A stretch of 64,000 bases of DNA, from the NCBI GenBank assembly GCA_032622095.1, contig CP136068.1:114438509-114502508 (forward strand). The letters run 5' to 3'. A program made the position numbers and the translations under genes. This DNA comes from Siphonodentalium dalli (lineage: Eukaryota; Mollusca; Scaphopoda; Gadilida; Siphonodentaliidae). Of the stretch, positions 61,345 through 64,000 are shown piece by piece. Numbering within the stretch: the stretch's first letter is position 1; each line of letters begins with the position of its first letter. The notes under the pieces are model-generated. The model saw only the letters and a program-made list of their open reading frames with translations. It ran no database searches and had not been told where the DNA came from.

Positions 61345-62340
61345 TGATCCAAAACCTCGACGAAACATACTGAAATCAACAAATAGGACGCGAAAATAAG
61401 ATCGGCTTCTATAAGGCATGCGATGAAGTTTCACTGAACTATGCGTTATTTGTCCGCGTAAAGAAATAGTCCAGATAAATAATGACTCTTTGGCGTATTA
61501 AATAGCGTATATTTAACTTTTCAAACTCTTCATTCATTATAGTTTGTTGGAAAAATATTGGAAGCCATAGTATTTTAAGACGTAGCGTACGGAATGTAAA
61601 CATACGACAAACCGGAAGTCAAATGTCACCTGGCACTATTTCCTGTTATTAAACGAACGTTTAATATCACAATTTATAGAATGGGTTTATTGAATGGAAT
61701 AAGAGCAGAATCATGTAATAAATATTTTTATTACATGATTATTCCTAGAAGTACAGTGTTATTGCTGTTCAATATTAATGAATCTGTATGGAACATACTT
61801 TCCATACGCATCTCGTTGACGTAACATGACGTACATAACGTTCGCCTCAACCATGAAACTGGTACTTTTTTTTTAGCCATGGCACTTCGCCCTCTATAAT
61901 TGAATAATTAGTTATGGTACATACACACTTCGTCCCTTATTAAATATTTATTAAATACATTAACTAAACAGCTCATTAATGGAATGTAAATAATTCTGAT
62001 AACCCGCCGTTTTCAAATCCCCTCCAATTGGGTCGTAGCGTGATCAAATTTGTTTTGAATTCAGATTCTTCATTGGCTTGTGACAATAAATGGGGATCAA
62101 TTTTAACATGATACAATCCTCTCTTATTTCTCTATGACATATCTTATCCTGCTGTTAATGGTAAGTTCACCTATCCCTTTCCAACCGCTACCTGCACTCC
62201 CTTTCTCTTTCCTATCCCTTCATCTAAACTTTATTATTCGGACCATACGGAATTAAACCGTCTGCTATACCCCAATGGTATCTATTGGAATAACATTTAT
62301 TTTCTGAGGTTAGGACTTAACAAAAGCCCCCAAGCTCGTT
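61345..62340. other. Intergenic, no gene seen
   Basis: AT-rich sequence with no frame of interest. Near 61850-61890 the phrase CATGGCACTTCGCCCTCTAT resembles TE edge sequence at 61150 (GAGGGGAGTGAAGCGAAGTACC), in inverted orientation, so 61140-61890 may be one degenerate inverted element. Confidence 0.4.
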
Positions 62341-62344
62341 GCCC

Positions 62345-62745
62345 AATTCATTTTTGAACACTGAACAGATGTTTTTTGTGTTTTCTTGTATCGAATGCAT
62401 GTTGTGTCAAACCTCTCTCTCTCTCTCTCTTTCACACTCTCCCTCTGTCTCTCTCTCTCTCATTCTATTTCATTCCCTTTCTCACCCTTAACTTCCGTAT
62501 TACAATGTTATACCATATCTCAATCCTAAATAATATTCCAATCAATCAAAACTATATATCCCGTCTGCTTTTACCCCAAGTGATATTTTTTGTCACTTGA
62601 GGTAACATTTATTCCACGAGGAGAGGACTTTAAAAAAGCGTTTTGCTTGTTGTCCAATCCTCTTCATAAATCTATATATTTCTACATGTATATTGTGTCT
62701 ATGTTATATGTTTGATTTTTTGAAATAAATATTGTTTACACCAAA
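62345..62745 (+). repeat. CT-rich dispersed element, copy 2
   Basis: Close copy of 34990-35370: CACTGAACAGATG, GTTGTGTCAAACCTCTCTCT, a (CT)n tract, ACTTCCGTATTACAATGTTA, GTCACTTGAGGTAACATTTA, GCTTGTTGTCCAATCCTCTT and TGTTTGATTTTTTGAAATAA. It lacks the inverted left arm found at 34908. Confidence 0.8.
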
Positions 62746-63052
62746 ATTATATGTCATGTACTTATTGTTTGTAATTCTGTTCTGTTAAGTTCAAATAAAA
62801 TATTGTTTAAACCAAACTGGAACTATTTCAATAAAAGAATCATCACACATGACAAACACGCCCTGAATGAGCCTAAGTAAACCTAAATCCTGTATTTTTA
62901 ATGAACGGATTCTAGGACACAAGCGTGTAATAAACACAGAACGACACAGTGTGTAAATGGGTTTGTCGATATGGCACTCGTGCACTCGTGCTCTCGCGGA
63001 AGCATATAACTCGAGGCGCTTGTCGTTTTATCCTTCCGCGACATCACTCAAA

Positions 63053-64000
63053 CAAGACAGTCAATGACTGTGGCGTCGCTGGAGACCACAACAGTCTGCA
63101 CTTTTCATAATCACTTTAAAAGAAGTAGATTTAAACAGGATATGTGGCTAGAGAGACTTCAAGTATGTAGATTGGTGAAAATCCACCTTGAAATTACCAA
63201 CTGTACACTACTGATCACCCCCCTCCTCCAGCTCAACAAGTCCCCTCCTGACCGGGCTCCAGACTCCCAAGTCTTAGGTTGGAATTTCACAACCGACACC
63301 TCAAACTTTCTCAATTGTTGGAAATTTCCAATCTCACAAGCGCCTTTTTCTAAAACCATTTAGACATGTTTGAAGCCAAATTATCCATGGACCCAAAACA
63401 CAATACATGTATGTCAGACTAATCAGTCAGGTGGTTCCAAGGTAGATGTTTTAATGAATTTGGTATTTCAATGATTTTATTAGACACAAAAGTGTTAACT
63501 CCCCATAGCCCGCCATTTATTGACAGGTTGACCTCATTTTAACAAATCAGAATCTCAGTCACTAAAGGATCCTCCTGATTCCTCCATACTATATGTAAGC
63601 TAAATAGTCCAACCTCTGTTGAGAAGACGTTTTAAGAACCTAGAATAAGATTGAAGTTCCCCAGTTGAAGTTGGTGATGTTCACCCATTGGGCACCTCAA
63701 TTATGAATTTTATCTTCTGCAAATTAGGTGATATGGAAACTTCCTAGAAGGGAAATTTAACTAACAACAATGTAAATTTGCTACTATAGATACTTCCCAG
63801 AAGATGAGGCCTAAGCAGAAGGAGGTCTTCAGATGGTGAATTTGGTGATGCTAGCCCACTGTGTGGGATAGCATCACTAAAAGCATGTCTGTTCCTACAT
63901 TGTGCATGCCTGGTCTCAAGCAACACAATGTATTATACAATCAAGCCTTGAAATAGTGTAATAGTGTGTCTGTCATTTGCAGAATGAGGTCCTCAGAGGG
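63053..64000. mobile_element. Inverted partial copy of the 10460-13310 insertion family, cut by the window end
   Basis: From CAAGACAGTCAATGACTG onward it matches the reverse complement of 13310 back toward about 11400: CTCCAGCTCAACAAGTCCCC, TTATCCATGGACCCAAAACA, CCCCATAGCCCG, GTTCACCCATTGGGCAC and GGTGAATTTGGTGATGCTAG. It ends at the window edge inside GAGGTCCTCAGAGGG. The 99- and 66-codon frames inside are not genes. Confidence 0.8.

Overview
The window is eukaryotic, AT-rich and repeat-dense. Genes have GT/AG introns and sit among many different transposable-element families, hairpin MITEs and satellites. The repeat families (internally repeated elements with poly-(GTCC) starts, CT-rich elements, tRNA-derived SINEs with a TATAAAT/ATT tail) suggest a marine invertebrate, most likely a bivalve mollusc; this is inference. 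No bacterial, viral or organellar gene was recognised.

Layout. 1-141: tail of an unidentified Cys-rich ORF. 641-2632: 19-bp minisatellite of about 105 units. 2.8-9.9 kb: MITEs, foldbacks, a 5'-truncated LINE end and a SINE relic. 10.2-18.0 kb: a direct segmental duplication of about 1.5 kb whose two copies each carry a private insertion. 18.0-22.4 kb: a 43-bp array followed by a 166-bp satellite with an 831-bp higher-order period. 22.8-34.4 kb: minus-strand gene A. 35.6-55.3 kb: minus-strand gene B. 55.6-64 kb: nested inverted elements and repeats.

The two substantial genes were assembled by hand from splice signals with phase checking. Gene B has nine coding exons (54244 down to 36350) that join in phase into 748 aa. 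It looks like a KDZ-type (Kyakuja-Dileera-Zisupton) transposase: an N-terminal Cys cluster, a second Cys/His cluster, and a candidate D-D-E triad that is still present. Gene A has thirteen exons (32154 down to 23692) that join in phase into about 684 aa. It carries a P-loop NTPase module that reads like the mobile-element DUF927 ATPases, an acidic linker and a C-terminal PHD-like zinc finger. The genes are tandem on the same strand, and both are followed by a homologous block of about 120 bp in the same orientation (22771-22890 and 35637-35762). They may therefore be two parts of one mobile system, or domesticated remains of it.

The 5' end of gene A is interrupted by a 1.25-kb element bounded by an exact 14-bp direct repeat, which carries an intact 311-aa ORF1-like gene. 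Introns of gene B contain a Mutator-like element with a 9-bp target duplication, a short Helitron ending 22 bp from a splice donor, a SINE, and a 1.2-kb quasi-palindrome with long G/C runs.

No database search was possible. Family names rest on motif recognition, and exon borders on hand reading.
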